Below are positions 34,613-42,421 of a DNA stretch of 62,015 nucleotides, piece after piece. Source of the DNA: Bacteroidales bacterium. GTDB lineage: Bacteria; Bacteroidota; Bacteroidia; Bacteroidales; WRLA01. Within the stretch, counting starts at the first letter, position 1, and every line of letters begins with the position of its first letter. The stretch spans positions 1 through 62,015 of the forward strand of contig WRLA01000009.1 of NCBI GenBank assembly GCA_009777825.1. Direction: 5' to 3'. Below the pieces are notes generated by a model. It had not been told where the DNA came from. It made no database searches and worked only from the letters and a program-made list of their open reading frames with translations. A program made the position numbers and the translations under genes.

Positions 34613-35851
34613 ATGAAAAAAATCATCATCAGCGGAGGAGGAACGGGAGGACATATCTTCCCCGCCATCGCCATAGCGCGCGCCTTACAGAGAGCGTTGG
34701 ATGGCGCAGTGGACATCCTCTTTGTCGGCGCTAAGGGAAAGATGGAGATGGAAAAAGTTCCGGAAGCGGGTTTTCCCATCAAAGGTGTTGATATTGCGGG
34801 AATCCAGCGCTCGTTTTCGTTGAAAAACATCCTCAAAAACATGATGCTGCCCTTCAAAATGCTGAAAAGCATGAGACAGACGCGCAAAATCTTCAACGAC
34901 TTTTCCCCCGACGCTGTCGTCGGAGTGGGCGGATTCGCGAGTTGGACATCCTTGCAGTGTGCCGCCAAAAGAGGCATCCCCTATCTGATACAGGAACAAA
35001 ACTCCTACGCCGGCGTTACCAACAAACGGCTGGCGCTGAAAGCGTCCGCAATCTGCGTGGCTTACGACAAGATGGAACGCTTTTTTCCGAAAGAGAAAAT
35101 CATCTTCACCGGCAACCCGGTGCGCCCCGAAGTCATTGACATAGCAGGAAAACGCGAAGAAGCCCTCCGCTTTTTCAACCTGTCGCCGGACAAAAAGACG
35201 CTCTTGGTCATCGGAGGCAGTCTGGGGGCGAGTTCCATTAATAAAGCTGTTGAAAAAGGATTGACGCGGTTTTGTCAGGCGGGATTGCAGGTTATTTGGC
35301 AGACGGGTAAATTGGATGTGGAATGGGCTATTTCAGCACAGAGACACAGAGAACACGGAGTTACACAGAGTGTCATTGCGGGCGAGGCGATGCAATCCAA
35401 TAACAGTCCCGTCATTGCGAGCGAAGCGAAGCAATCCAGTGAAAGTCAAGGTTCTGGATTGCTTCACTCCGTTCGCAATGACGAAGAACGAAACGACGTC
35501 CAAGTAGTCAGTTTCATCAAAAGGATGGATTTAGCCTACGCCGCCGCCGACGTCATCGTGTCGCGGGCGGGCGCCATCGCCATCTCCGAACTGTGCCACA
35601 TCGGGAAACCGACAGTCTTTGTCCCATTCCCGTATGCCGCTGAGAATCACCAATATAAAAACGCTCAGGCATTAGTTGAGAAACAAGCGGCGCGCCTGAT
35701 TCCCGATGCCAAAGTGTCCGACGAACTCACCGATACCATCCTCAGCCTGCTCAATAACGAACCGGAAATGACGACGCTCTCCAAGAATATCAAGGCGCTG
35801 GCGGTGGACGATGCGGATGGGAGGATTGCGAAAAAAGTGTCTGAACTATGA
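34613..35851 (+). CDS. murG: UDP-GlcNAc:lipid I GlcNAc transferase with in-frame repeat insertion
   Basis: 412 residues against about 365-375 usually. MurG converts lipid I to lipid II at the inner membrane. Motifs: MKKIIISGGGTGGHIFPAIAIARAL at the start, GVGGFASW, YLIQEQNSYAGVTNK, VIGGSLGASSINKAV, VIWQTGKLD, SRAGAIAISELCHIGKPTVFVPFPYAAENHQ. Start at MKKIII (34613) chosen on family match; 34604 is also possible. About 45 residues between EWAI and VQVVSFIKRMDLAYAA are repeat-encoded (35332-35482), at a loop of the C-terminal domain. The stop codon lies in another repeat (VSEL from GTGTCTGAACTATGA). Confidence 0.94.
   Translation: MKKIIISGGGTGGHIFPAIAIARALQRALDGAVDILFVGAKGKMEMEKVPEAGFPIKGVDIAGIQRSFSLKNILKNMMLPFKMLKSMRQTRKIFNDFSPDAVVGVGGFASWTSLQCAAKRGIPYLIQEQNSYAGVTNKRLALKASAICVAYDKMERFFPKEKIIFTGNPVRPEVIDIAGKREEALRFFNLSPDKKTLLVIGGSLGASSINKAVEKGLTRFCQAGLQVIWQTGKLDVEWAISAQRHREHGVTQSVIAGEAMQSNNSPVIASEAKQSSESQGSGLLHSVRNDEERNDVQVVSFIKRMDLAYAAADVIVSRAGAIAISELCHIGKPTVFVPFPYAAENHQYKNAQALVEKQAARLIPDAKVSDELTDTILSLLNNEPEMTTLSKNIKALAVDDADGRIAKKVSEL
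35332..35482. repeat. Composite repeat inserted in frame in murG
   Basis: In order: a TTCAGCACAGAGACACAGAG...TTACACAGAG element (35332-35370), a TCATTGCGGGCGAGGCGATG element (35371-35398), then a complementary pair: CGTCATTGCGAGCGAAGCG (from about 35410) and GGATTGCTTCACTCCGTTCG...AATGACG (to 35482). The pair can form a long hairpin in DNA or mRNA. The same pair is intergenic at 26949-27110. Confidence 0.9.
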
Positions 35852-35890
35852 TTTATTTGATTTTTGTGATTTATATGATATAATTTAGCA
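35843..35890. repeat. GTCTGAACTATGATTT repeat overlapping the murG stop
   Basis: TGTCTGAACTATGATTTATT continues as TGATTTTTGTGATTTATATG. This is the reverse complement of the AAATCACAAAAATCAA...AGTTCAGACA sequences seen near 8630 and 10870-10915. It supplies the last codons and TGA of murG. The next gene begins at 35893. Confidence 0.75.
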
Positions 35891-35892
35891 TC

Positions 35893-36720
35893 ATGACAAA
35901 GGAAACGAGCATAAAGATTTTTGAAGAGAAGAAAGTCCGTACTATTTGGAACGAGATTGAGGAAGAATGGTATTTTTCAGTGGTGGATGTGGTAGGAGTA
36001 TTGACGGATAGCCTAGACCCAAAACGCTATTGGAGTGTGTTAAAAACACGATTAAAACAAGAGGGCGTTGAAAGTACTACAATTTGTAGTACTTTGAAAT
36101 TACTCGCTCAAGACGGCAAAATGCGCCTTACCGACGTAGCCTCTACCGAGCAACTTTTCCGCCTGATTCAATCCATCCCCTCGCCCAAAGCCGAGCCTTT
36201 CAAACAATGGCTAGCGCACGTCGCCAAAGAACGTTTAGACCAGTTGCAAGACCCCGAACTGTCCATTGAACAAGCAATGTCGGACTACAAACGGCTCGGC
36301 TACTCCGACAACTGGATCAACCAACGTTTGAAGAGCATCGAAGTGCGAAAGGAACTGACTGACGAATGGAAAAGGCACGGCTTACAGGAAGGCGTACAGT
36401 TTGCCTCGCTCACCGACATTATCTACAAAACATGGTCGGGCAAGACGGCGAAAGAATACAAACAGTTTAAAGGCTTGAAAAAAGAAAGTCTTCGCGACAA
36501 CATGACAAATAAAGAGTTAGTAATCAATATGCTCGCCGAACTTTCGACCAAAGAAATATCCGAAGTGTCCAATCCCGAAACGATGGACGAACATGCAAAT
36601 ATTGCCCGACGTGGCGGCAACATCGCCCGCGACGCCCGCCTGCAACTCGAAGCAGAAACGGGAAAAAAAGTAGTTAGTCCGCTGAATGCAAAAAAGGTTA
36701 TTAGTATTGAAAATGAATAA
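35893..36720 (+). CDS. Bro-N/DinD-like protein (275 aa)
   Basis: The N-terminal half is a Bro-type domain: IKIFEEKKVRTIWNEIEEEWYFSVVDVVGVL, RYWSVLKTRLKQEG, LTDVASTEQLFRLIQSIPSPKAEPFKQWLAHV. The C-terminal half (ELTDEWKRHGLQEGVQFASLTDIIYKTWSGKTAKEYK...) matches the DinD-like subgroup, ending in GGNIARDARLQLEAETGKKVVS. Such proteins are associated with phage antirepressors or the DNA-damage response. The loop ESTTICSTLK is encoded by a perfect palindrome (36071-36095). It is first gene of accessory block 2 within the dcw cluster. Confidence 0.85.
   Translation: MTKETSIKIFEEKKVRTIWNEIEEEWYFSVVDVVGVLTDSLDPKRYWSVLKTRLKQEGVESTTICSTLKLLAQDGKMRLTDVASTEQLFRLIQSIPSPKAEPFKQWLAHVAKERLDQLQDPELSIEQAMSDYKRLGYSDNWINQRLKSIEVRKELTDEWKRHGLQEGVQFASLTDIIYKTWSGKTAKEYKQFKGLKKESLRDNMTNKELVINMLAELSTKEISEVSNPETMDEHANIARRGGNIARDARLQLEAETGKKVVSPLNAKKVISIENE
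36071..36095. repeat. Perfect 12-bp palindrome in the Bro-N gene
   Basis: AAAGTACTACAA and TTGTAGTACTTT are exact reverse complements with a single T between them. They encode the variable loop between TRLKQEGVE and LLAQDGK. Such short, exact palindromes within a surface loop resemble those in the YhcG-like gene 3.4 kb upstream. Confidence 0.85.
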
Positions 36721-36731
36721 ATACCAATGTT

Positions 36732-38744
36732 ATGAAATTCACAAGAATTAGAATACAAAAGGAAATAACCCAAGCAAAGGGTATCGAAGAAATAGACATT
36801 CAACGACTTTCTGATGTTGTTGCATTTGTTGGTAAAAATGGCTCTGGAAAAACAAGAATACTTGATTTAATAGAAGATAATTTGTTTTATGATGTTACGG
36901 CTCAAGATATTATTAATGGAACCATTTCTTGTGCACAAAATCTATCTACATTAATACAGAATCCAGGAGTTGAATTTTTACAAGCTAGAATTAAACAATT
37001 AGAAGGACCAGAACATAAATATGAACGGAGGATTGTAAAAAATACCTTGTCTCAAGTTGAATCTGCTAATTCTAAAGAATTGCCTGCTGAAAATATTTTG
37101 ACACTAAGGTCCAAGTATTTAAAACGAATAAAAGACAGTGATATTCGACAATTACAAGCGGAGGCTTCAAAAGAACAAAAAATTACATTTGAAACATTAA
37201 TGGAAAAAACGGCAGAAAATTTCGACTATGATGAGTTGGGGTTAATTCGTGAAAATGCGCTCAAATATTTAAAAGATTTAACATATCAATTGGCTTTTGA
37301 CGAAGATGAATGCAATAAGAACGAAAAGAAGTTAGAAAAAAGAAAGTCTTATAGGAGATATAAATCTCTGAAAAAATTCGTATTCGATTTATTAAAAAAA
37401 GATTTAACTTGGGCGCGTAAGACGATAAAATATACAACGACAAGCGAAGGATATTATGCTCCTGTTTATTCCACACAGTGGACATTAGATGGTAGAGATT
37501 TTAATTATGTAGAGTTTTCGGAAGGAGAGAAAATGCTTTTTTCTTATGCACTACTATTCTTTCTTCTAGACCAAAATCCAAATTTAAATATTAGAGAAAG
37601 TATTATTTTGATTGATGAACCCGAATTACATTTACACCCTGATTCTGAAATTGATTTAATTGAGGGGCTTAGAAATGTAATAAAAGATAAAGGACAACTC
37701 ATTATTGCCACGCATTCCATAAATATTCTTTCTATGTTGAATTACGATGAGATATTTATGGTTCAAAATGGAGTTATAACACATCCAAGTCAAGAAACTC
37801 CGGGAAAATCTTTGTCAGAATTAATGGGAATAGAGCAAAGAGTAAATAAATTAACCGATTTCCTTTCCTCTATTTCTACTTGGTCTTTTGTAAATTTTAT
37901 AACACAATGTTTTTCTGATCCCGACATAATGGCAGATTCCAAGCAAAATGACCCTCAAATAGAATCTTTCAAAAAAGCAGTTAAAGAAAAAGCAAATAAA
38001 AATTCTAATATTCTTTTAGATTTTGGCGCGGGAAAAGGCAGAGTATATAAACAATTAAAATCTGATTCCAAATTTATTAATAGCATAAATTATTGTGCAT
38101 TAGAACCAGATGGCAATTGTCAGGCTACATTAAAAGAATTAGGTGTAACTAATATTTATTCCACATACACCGAATTACCACAAAACAGTTTTGATTTTAT
38201 TCTTCTTTGTAATGTTCTTCATGAAATATCTGTGATAGATTGGGAAAAAAATCTTAATACCGTAATGAGATCATTAAAATCTGATGGTTATTTAATAATT
38301 ATTGAACCAAAAATGCTTACCAAAGGAGAAAAAATCGGCAAGATTGGATATTTGCTTTTAGATTTGGAGGAAATAAAAGAACTTTTTAATTTGACGTCTT
38401 TACCCATTTATGATGACAGAGAAGATATTATTTGTGCAGTAATTGATAAAAAAACTAAGTTATACCCAATATCAGATAACAATATAAAGGAAGCTCTCAA
38501 AAAGTTAGAAGAAAGAACCTTTGAAGAAATTATAAAAATAAGAGAAAAAGAGTGGAGCAAAGATCAATTATACGCAATTGGAAGAAAAATGGCATTTTTA
38601 TCACAACAGTACATAAATACAAAAATTGCACAATATCATCTTTTCCCATATATCAAGGAGGGGTCAACACCTTTGTCAATCCTCCTCCCCTCGTCAAATA
38701 ATCAATTAAAATCAAATAAATCTCTCTTCAAACAAAAATTATGA
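36732..38744 (+). CDS. AAA/ABC-type ATPase fused to a SAM-dependent methyltransferase (670 aa)
   Basis: Residues 1-385 are an OLD/SMC-like AAA ATPase: Walker A GKNGSGKT (34-41), signature-like YVEFSEGEKM (about 255), Walker B IILIDEPELHLHP (about 290-302) and H-loop ATHS (about 333). Residues about 425-550 are a class I methyltransferase: motif I ILLDFGAGKGRVYKQL, acidic strand end YCALEPDG, and FDFILLCNVLHEIS. A helical tail follows. I know of no standard named family with this exact fusion. DNA is strongly AT-rich relative to the Mur genes, indicating acquisition. It overlaps murC by 4 bp (ATGA), so it is translationally coupled to an essential gene. A defence or nucleic-acid-modifying role is possible but unproven. 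Confidence 0.85.
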   Translation: MKFTRIRIQKEITQAKGIEEIDIQRLSDVVAFVGKNGSGKTRILDLIEDNLFYDVTAQDIINGTISCAQNLSTLIQNPGVEFLQARIKQLEGPEHKYERRIVKNTLSQVESANSKELPAENILTLRSKYLKRIKDSDIRQLQAEASKEQKITFETLMEKTAENFDYDELGLIRENALKYLKDLTYQLAFDEDECNKNEKKLEKRKSYRRYKSLKKFVFDLLKKDLTWARKTIKYTTTSEGYYAPVYSTQWTLDGRDFNYVEFSEGEKMLFSYALLFFLLDQNPNLNIRESIILIDEPELHLHPDSEIDLIEGLRNVIKDKGQLIIATHSINILSMLNYDEIFMVQNGVITHPSQETPGKSLSELMGIEQRVNKLTDFLSSISTWSFVNFITQCFSDPDIMADSKQNDPQIESFKKAVKEKANKNSNILLDFGAGKGRVYKQLKSDSKFINSINYCALEPDGNCQATLKELGVTNIYSTYTELPQNSFDFILLCNVLHEISVIDWEKNLNTVMRSLKSDGYLIIIEPKMLTKGEKIGKIGYLLLDLEEIKELFNLTSLPIYDDREDIICAVIDKKTKLYPISDNNIKEALKKLEERTFEEIIKIREKEWSKDQLYAIGRKMAFLSQQYINTKIAQYHLFPYIKEGSTPLSILLPSSNNQLKSNKSLFKQKL

Positions 38745-40198
38745 ATCATAAAACCGCACATCGCACATCGCACATCGCACATCGCACATCCCCCCCTTCG
38801 GGGGGGCTTGGGGGGGCTATCTTCCTCCTCGGCATCGGCGGCATCGGCATGAGCGCCTTGGCGCGTTATTTCAAGTCGCTGGGGAAGAGTGTGTCGGGCT
38901 ACGACCTCACGCCGTCGCCTTTGACCGAACAGTTGATGCGGGAGGGGATAAATGTTTTTTACGATGATGACTCAACAAAACTGCCGGCTCACATTGACTT
39001 AGCCATCTACACCCCCGCCGTTCCCACCGACCTCGGACTTTTCAAGATGCTGGCGCAACGCGGCGTCCCCATGAAAAAGCGCGCGGTCGTATTAGGAGAA
39101 ATCGTCGCACCGCACGAGACCATCGCCATCGCCGGAACGCACGGGAAGACCACCACTGCCGCCATCCTGGCGCACATCTTCTATCAGAGCAAGTTCGGAT
39201 GCACGGCTTTTGTCGGAGGGATTATGAATAATTATGAATCCAATTTCTTTCACAAACGAGTTACTGATTCAGCACAGAGACACAGAGTACACGGAGTTAC
39301 ACAGGGGGAGGTCTATATCCTCGAAGCCGACGAGTACGACCGTTCCCTGCTTCAGTTTAAGCCAACCGTCGCCGCCATCAACGCCATGGATTCCGACCAC
39401 TTAGACATTTACGGGACGCAGGAGGCGCTGATAGAGACTTATAATCTCTTTGCCAATCAGATAGATAAAAACGGCTTTTTGGTCGTGAAGAAAGGTTTGG
39501 AACAACATCTTGAGGTTGATATTGAGGTCATTACCGTTTCCATCGAAGACAAACAGGCGCACTATTACGCCGACAACATCCATATTGTCGGCGGTTACTA
39601 CCATTTCGATTTACACACGCCGCAAGGGACAATCGGCGATGTCGTTTTTGGCGGCGGCGGCTTCGTCAACATCGGCAATGCGGTAACGGCGGCGGCTATT
39701 GCGCTGCGGTATGGCGTTGATACTACGACTGTTACGGCGGCGCTTCAAAGTTTTGCGGGCGTGCAGCGGCGGTTTCAGTTCAGGATTCGTCACGAGAAGA
39801 TGGTTTTGATTGACGACTACGCCCATCATCCGGAGGAAATCCGCATGTCGTTGCGGTCGGTGCGCGATTTGTATCCCGACAAGAAGATTACGGCGGTCTT
39901 TCAGCCGCATCTCTACAGCCGCACCCGTGACTTTGCCGACGGCTTCGCCGAGACGCTCGCCATGGCGGACGAACTGTTGCTGTTGGACATCTATCCCGCC
40001 CGCGAGTTGCCGGTAGAAGGCGTGAGCAGCAAGATGATTTTGTCGAAGATGACAAAGAAAAACGGAAAGTTAGTAAACAAGCAGAATTTGATTAACGAAA
40101 TAATAAATGTTGAACCTCAAGTGGTTGTGATGCTTGGAGCGGGCGATATTGACCGTTTGGTCGCGCCTGTCGAAGAAGCGTTGCGCGCCATGATTTAA
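38741..40198 (+). CDS. murC: UDP-MurNAc-L-alanine ligase with repeat-derived N-terminus and insertion
   Basis: 485 residues (usually about 450-460). MurC adds L-Ala to UDP-MurNAc in the cytoplasm. Core motifs: IFLLGIGGIGMSALARYF, GYDLTPSPLTEQL, ATP loop AGTHGKTTTAAILAH, EADEYDRSLLQF, NAMDSDHLDIYG, and DYAHHPEEI. The first about 27 residues are encoded by a CGCACAT array and a CCCCCCTTCGGGGGGGCTTG element (38753-38818), replacing the native start. A second repeat (39258-39307; VTDSAQRHRVHGVTQG) lies just before the VYILEADEYDRS strand. Catalytic residues are intact. It overlaps the preceding ATPase-methyltransferase gene by 4 bp. Confidence 0.94.
   Translation: MNHKTAHRTSHIAHRTSPPSGGLGGAIFLLGIGGIGMSALARYFKSLGKSVSGYDLTPSPLTEQLMREGINVFYDDDSTKLPAHIDLAIYTPAVPTDLGLFKMLAQRGVPMKKRAVVLGEIVAPHETIAIAGTHGKTTTAAILAHIFYQSKFGCTAFVGGIMNNYESNFFHKRVTDSAQRHRVHGVTQGEVYILEADEYDRSLLQFKPTVAAINAMDSDHLDIYGTQEALIETYNLFANQIDKNGFLVVKKGLEQHLEVDIEVITVSIEDKQAHYYADNIHIVGGYYHFDLHTPQGTIGDVVFGGGGFVNIGNAVTAAAIALRYGVDTTTVTAALQSFAGVQRRFQFRIRHEKMVLIDDYAHHPEEIRMSLRSVRDLYPDKKITAVFQPHLYSRTRDFADGFAETLAMADELLLLDIYPARELPVEGVSSKMILSKMTKKNGKLVNKQNLINEIINVEPQVVVMLGAGDIDRLVAPVEEALRAMI
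38753..38818. repeat. Repeat array forming the murC 5' coding end
   Basis: Five CGCACAT 7-bp units followed by CCCCCCTTCGGGGGGGCTTG and GGGGGGCT. It is translated as AHRTSHIAHRTS and PPSGGLGGA. The same pair of families occurs next to the rpoB and C25-gene stops (51246-51293, 55408-55443). Confidence 0.85.
39258..39307. repeat. CACAGAG-family repeat inserted in frame in murC
   Basis: GAGTTACTGATTCAGCACAG is followed by AGACACAGAGTACACGGAG and TTACACAGG. Nearly the same sequence occurs in murE (25178-25226), including the leading GTTACTGATT. Translated as about 17 residues before the VYILEADEYDRS motif. Confidence 0.88.
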
Positions 40199-40210
40199 AG
40201 TTTTAGAAAT

Positions 40211-40975
40211 ATGAAAGTAAAGAAAATCGTTCTTTTTATCTTTTGGATGCTGGTTTTTACCGGCGTCATCGTCGTGGTTGGGCGTGCTGGCGCTGCTCGC
40301 GACAAGATGGTTTGTGAAAGATACGCCATCCGCGTCGAAATGGCTCATGGTGCCGACACCATGCTCTATCCCACTGACATTGAAAAAGTTATATTGAAGC
40401 ACGACAGCATCATCGGCAAGCCTTACAGCGAAATTGACATGTACGCCTTAGAAACCATTTTGAAAAAACAACCCTATATCTCGGATGTCGCCATGTTCGG
40501 CAATTTGCCGGGGACGTTGCAGGTTTCGGTAACGCAGCGCACGCCCATTGTGCGCATTATCAACAGGTTCGGCGAATCGTTTTATTTGGACGAAACGGCG
40601 CACGCCATGCCTGTGCGCCCGGGAAATCCCGCCGACGTCCTCATCGTAAACGGAAATATTGACATGACCCTCGAACAGGCACTTTCCGATACGCTGAAAC
40701 ACGAATGGGACGCCCTTTTAAACTGCGTAAAATATATCAGCAGCGATACTTTTTTAAGAAACCAAATAGGTCAGATTTACGTCGAAAACAAAAACCATTA
40801 TCTGCTTATCCCTGTTGTAGGAAATCATTTCGTCATTTTGGGAACGCCCGAAGACCCCGGAAAGCGTTTGGAACGCCTGAAGATATTTTACCAAAAAGGA
40901 ATGAGCGAAGAAGCATGGAGATCGTATAAAAGTATAGATATAAGATATAAAAACCAGATAATTTGTAAAAAATAA
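40211..40975 (+). CDS. ftsQ: Cell division protein FtsQ
   Basis: 254 residues: a short cytoplasmic N-terminus, one membrane helix (VLFIFWMLVFTGVIVVVG), then a POTRA-like region (PTDIEKVILKHDSIIGKPYSEID...ILKKQPYISDVAMFGNLPGTLQVSVTQRTPIVRI) and a beta domain ending RYKNQIICKK. It bridges early and late divisome proteins in the periplasm. The position between murC and ftsA is canonical. The sequence is divergent, as usual for FtsQ. Confidence 0.92.
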   Translation: MKVKKIVLFIFWMLVFTGVIVVVGRAGAARDKMVCERYAIRVEMAHGADTMLYPTDIEKVILKHDSIIGKPYSEIDMYALETILKKQPYISDVAMFGNLPGTLQVSVTQRTPIVRIINRFGESFYLDETAHAMPVRPGNPADVLIVNGNIDMTLEQALSDTLKHEWDALLNCVKYISSDTFLRNQIGQIYVENKNHYLLIPVVGNHFVILGTPEDPGKRLERLKIFYQKGMSEEAWRSYKSIDIRYKNQIICKK

Positions 40976-40989
40976 AAATATATTAGATT

Positions 40990-42318
40990 ATGGAACAACC
41001 AAATGTTTGTGTAGTAAGCCTCGATATAGGCACTACGAAGATAGCCGCGATCGTCGGACGACGCAATGAATACGGAAAAATAGAAGTTTTAGGACACGGA
41101 AGAGCCGAATCGGGTGGTGTCATCCGAGGAATTGTCTGTAACATCGAGAACACGATTAAATCCATCAAGGATGCGGTTCAGCAGGCAAAAGAAGAGTCCG
41201 GCGTAGAGATAAAATACGTTTACGTTGGTATTGCAGGACAGCATATATGCAGCAGGCAACAGCCCGGGCACCTGATTCGCACCAAAGGCGGCGAAGAGGT
41301 CATCACCGAGCAGGAACTGCAAGATATGTGCGACAACATTTACAACATCGGTCTCAAGCCCGGCGAGGAGATCATTGACATCATCCCGCAGGAATATACC
41401 ATTGACGGGGAGAGCGGCATCACCGACCCTGTTGGCATGATTGGTAACAGCATACAGGCGTCGTATCACGTCATCATCGGGCAGACCGCTGCGGCAAGAA
41501 ATATCTGCACCTGCGTTACACAGGCGGGATTGGAAACCCTCGATTTGATTTTAGAACCGATAGCGTCGGCGTCGGCGGTGCTCAGCGCCGACGAAAAAGA
41601 GATGGGCGTCGCCTTAGTCGATATCGGCGGCGGAACAACCGACCTCGCCATCTTCTACAACGGCATCATACGCCATACAAAGGTGATTCCGTTGGGCGGC
41701 GACATCGTTACCAACGATGTCAAAGAGGGGTGCAGCATCCTCAAAAGACAAGCCGAAGAACTGAAAATAAAATTCGGTTCCGCCTTCGCCGACGAGAACA
41801 AAAGCAACGAATATGTATCCATCGCAGGATTGCAGGGAAGAGCCCCCAAAGAGATCTCCGTCAAAAATTTGGCGCACATCATCCAAGCCCGCATGGAGGA
41901 GATTATGGAATATGTGAAAACCGAAATAAAAATGTCGGGATATGCGCATAAATTGGGAGGCGGAATTGTGCTAACGGGAGGCGGTTCGCTGTTGAAACAT
42001 GTCGTCCAACTCACCCAATATGTAACCGGAATGGATGTCCGTATCGGCTACCCGAATGAACATCTCTCCAACAATCAGAATGTGAAAGTCATCTCCAACC
42101 CCATTTTTTCGACCGGCATCGGATTGATAGTCGAAGGTTTTGCAGAATTGGATAAAGAGATGAAAAAGAATGAGAAAAACCCGAATATTATTGATAATCA
42201 AATAGATATAGAGCAGTCCGAAGCAGAAGAACAGGAAGAATTGAAGCCGAAAAAGAAAAAAAGACGTTCTTTTTTTGAAAGCATCATCAACGGTTTTTTC
42301 GACGACGAGACCAAATAA
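40990..42318 (+). CDS. ftsA: Cell division protein FtsA
   Basis: 442 residues of the actin-like family: VSLDIGTTKIAAIVGRRN (phosphate 1), VALVDIGGGTTDLAIF (phosphate 2) and GIVLTGGGSLLKHV (adenosine motif). The 1C domain lies at about 80-165. The C-terminus is a charged linker (EEQEELKPKKKKRR) ending in a short amphipathic helix (SFFESIINGFFDDE), the membrane-targeting sequence. FtsA tethers FtsZ to the membrane. It is 14 bp after ftsQ. Confidence 0.96.
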   Translation: MEQPNVCVVSLDIGTTKIAAIVGRRNEYGKIEVLGHGRAESGGVIRGIVCNIENTIKSIKDAVQQAKEESGVEIKYVYVGIAGQHICSRQQPGHLIRTKGGEEVITEQELQDMCDNIYNIGLKPGEEIIDIIPQEYTIDGESGITDPVGMIGNSIQASYHVIIGQTAAARNICTCVTQAGLETLDLILEPIASASAVLSADEKEMGVALVDIGGGTTDLAIFYNGIIRHTKVIPLGGDIVTNDVKEGCSILKRQAEELKIKFGSAFADENKSNEYVSIAGLQGRAPKEISVKNLAHIIQARMEEIMEYVKTEIKMSGYAHKLGGGIVLTGGGSLLKHVVQLTQYVTGMDVRIGYPNEHLSNNQNVKVISNPIFSTGIGLIVEGFAELDKEMKKNEKNPNIIDNQIDIEQSEAEEQEELKPKKKKRRSFFESIINGFFDDETK

Positions 42319-42421
42319 ATTGATACACAGTAATTAACAATTCGATGTTGAAAAAATATAAAAACACTATTCATTTCATAAACAATTAGATAGTACTTTT
42401 ACACCTTTAAAAATATATGCT

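Noticed and set aside
37600..38744. Methyltransferase part of the fusion as a separate gene
   Set aside because: The reading frame is continuous through the ATPase and methyltransferase domains with no internal stop or promoter box, so a fusion is the simpler reading.
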